From: Bacillota bacterium
Lineage (GTDB): Bacteria; Bacillota; Clostridia; Lachnospirales; Lachnospiraceae
Assembly (NCBI GenBank): GCA_017861355.1
Contig: JAGFXQ010000239.1
Span: 1 to 5,906, forward strand
Length of the DNA: 5,906 nucleotides
Direction: 5' to 3'
Each line of letters begins with the position of its first letter. Within the stretch, counting starts at the first letter, position 1. The notes under the pieces are model-generated. The model saw only the letters and a program-made list of their open reading frames with translations. It had not been told where the DNA came from and did no database searches. The position numbers and the translations under genes are program-made. Positions 5,826 to 5,906 of this stretch are shown here, piece after piece.

Positions 5826-5906
5826 GTCATATAAAACCAATATGACAAAGTCATATAAAAATCAATACGATAAAGTCATATAAAAATCAATACGATAAAA
5901 TCATAT
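5826..5906. repeat. AT-rich tandem repeat with a 25-bp unit, continuing past the right edge
   Basis: Successive units begin at 5826 (24 bp, GTCATATAAAACC...), 5850 (25 bp), 5875 (25 bp) and 5900 (7 bp, cut by the window edge). Units 2 and 3 are identical over 25 bp; unit 1 is shorter by a base and diverged in the middle. Each unit contains an inverted pair: GTCATAT/ATATGAC is perfect in unit 1 (5826-5832 with 5840-5846), and GTCATAT/ATACGAT in the others. ATATGAC (5840-5846) also pairs across AAA with the GTCATAT of unit 2 (5850-5856). The array ends about 40 bp upstream of the Shine-Dalgarno of the zf-HC2 gene. It may be a minisatellite or an array of regulator binding sites. There are no spacers of CRISPR type. 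Confidence 0.85.

Noticed and set aside
5771..5854. N-terminal extension of the zf-HC2 protein from the ATG at 5854.
   Set aside because: Its first codons lie at the edge of and inside the tandem repeat, there is no Shine-Dalgarno, and the ATG at 5770 has AAGGAG at 9 nt and puts the ZAS domain at the N-terminus as usual.
5826..5906. CRISPR array at the right edge.
   Set aside because: The units are directly contiguous with no unique spacers, very AT-rich, and only 24-25 bp long.

Overview
The window looks like a chromosomal segment of a low-to-moderate GC Gram-positive anaerobe of the class Clostridia, most likely Lachnospiraceae or a close relative. This is inferred from the AT-rich intergenic DNA, the strong AAGGAG-type ribosome binding sites, the style of the PolA and CoaE proteins (PolA without proofreading residues), and the zf-HC2 protein / polA / coaE order. 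Every convincing gene lies on the minus strand, so transcription runs from right to left.

From right to left: (1) The right edge (5826-5906) is an AT-rich tandem repeat of about 25 bp that continues out of the window. (2) Next is a small membrane protein with an N-terminal zinc-binding ZAS/zf-HC2 domain (5288-5770), of the anti-sigma-factor type; its start is re-assigned to 5770. (3) A 102-bp gap with an extended -10 promoter leads to polA (2537-5185), DNA polymerase I. (4) coaE (1888-2490), dephospho-CoA kinase, follows 46 bp later and is probably co-transcribed with polA. (5) A strong branched intrinsic terminator (1804-1867) ends that unit. (6) A separately expressed SLC1/DAACS-family symporter (418-1677) follows; its substrate and sodium-site motifs deviate from the canonical ones. 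(7) The 363-bp interval 55-417 holds two 115-bp tandem copies of a hairpin-rich repeat, plus a TTGACA promoter that reads leftward through them. (8) At the left edge, the first 18 codons of a WalJ/YycJ-type metallo-beta-lactamase-fold hydrolase (1-54) can be read.

The housekeeping genes serve DNA repair and replication (polA), coenzyme A synthesis (coaE) and, by family, cell-wall-linked hydrolase function (walJ). The transporter and the repeats sit between coaE and walJ and may be an insertion into an older gene order. I found no complete novel system. The best leads are the tandem structured repeats in the probable walJ leader, the divergent motifs of the SLC1 transporter, and the tandem/inverted repeat array upstream of the anti-sigma-like gene.
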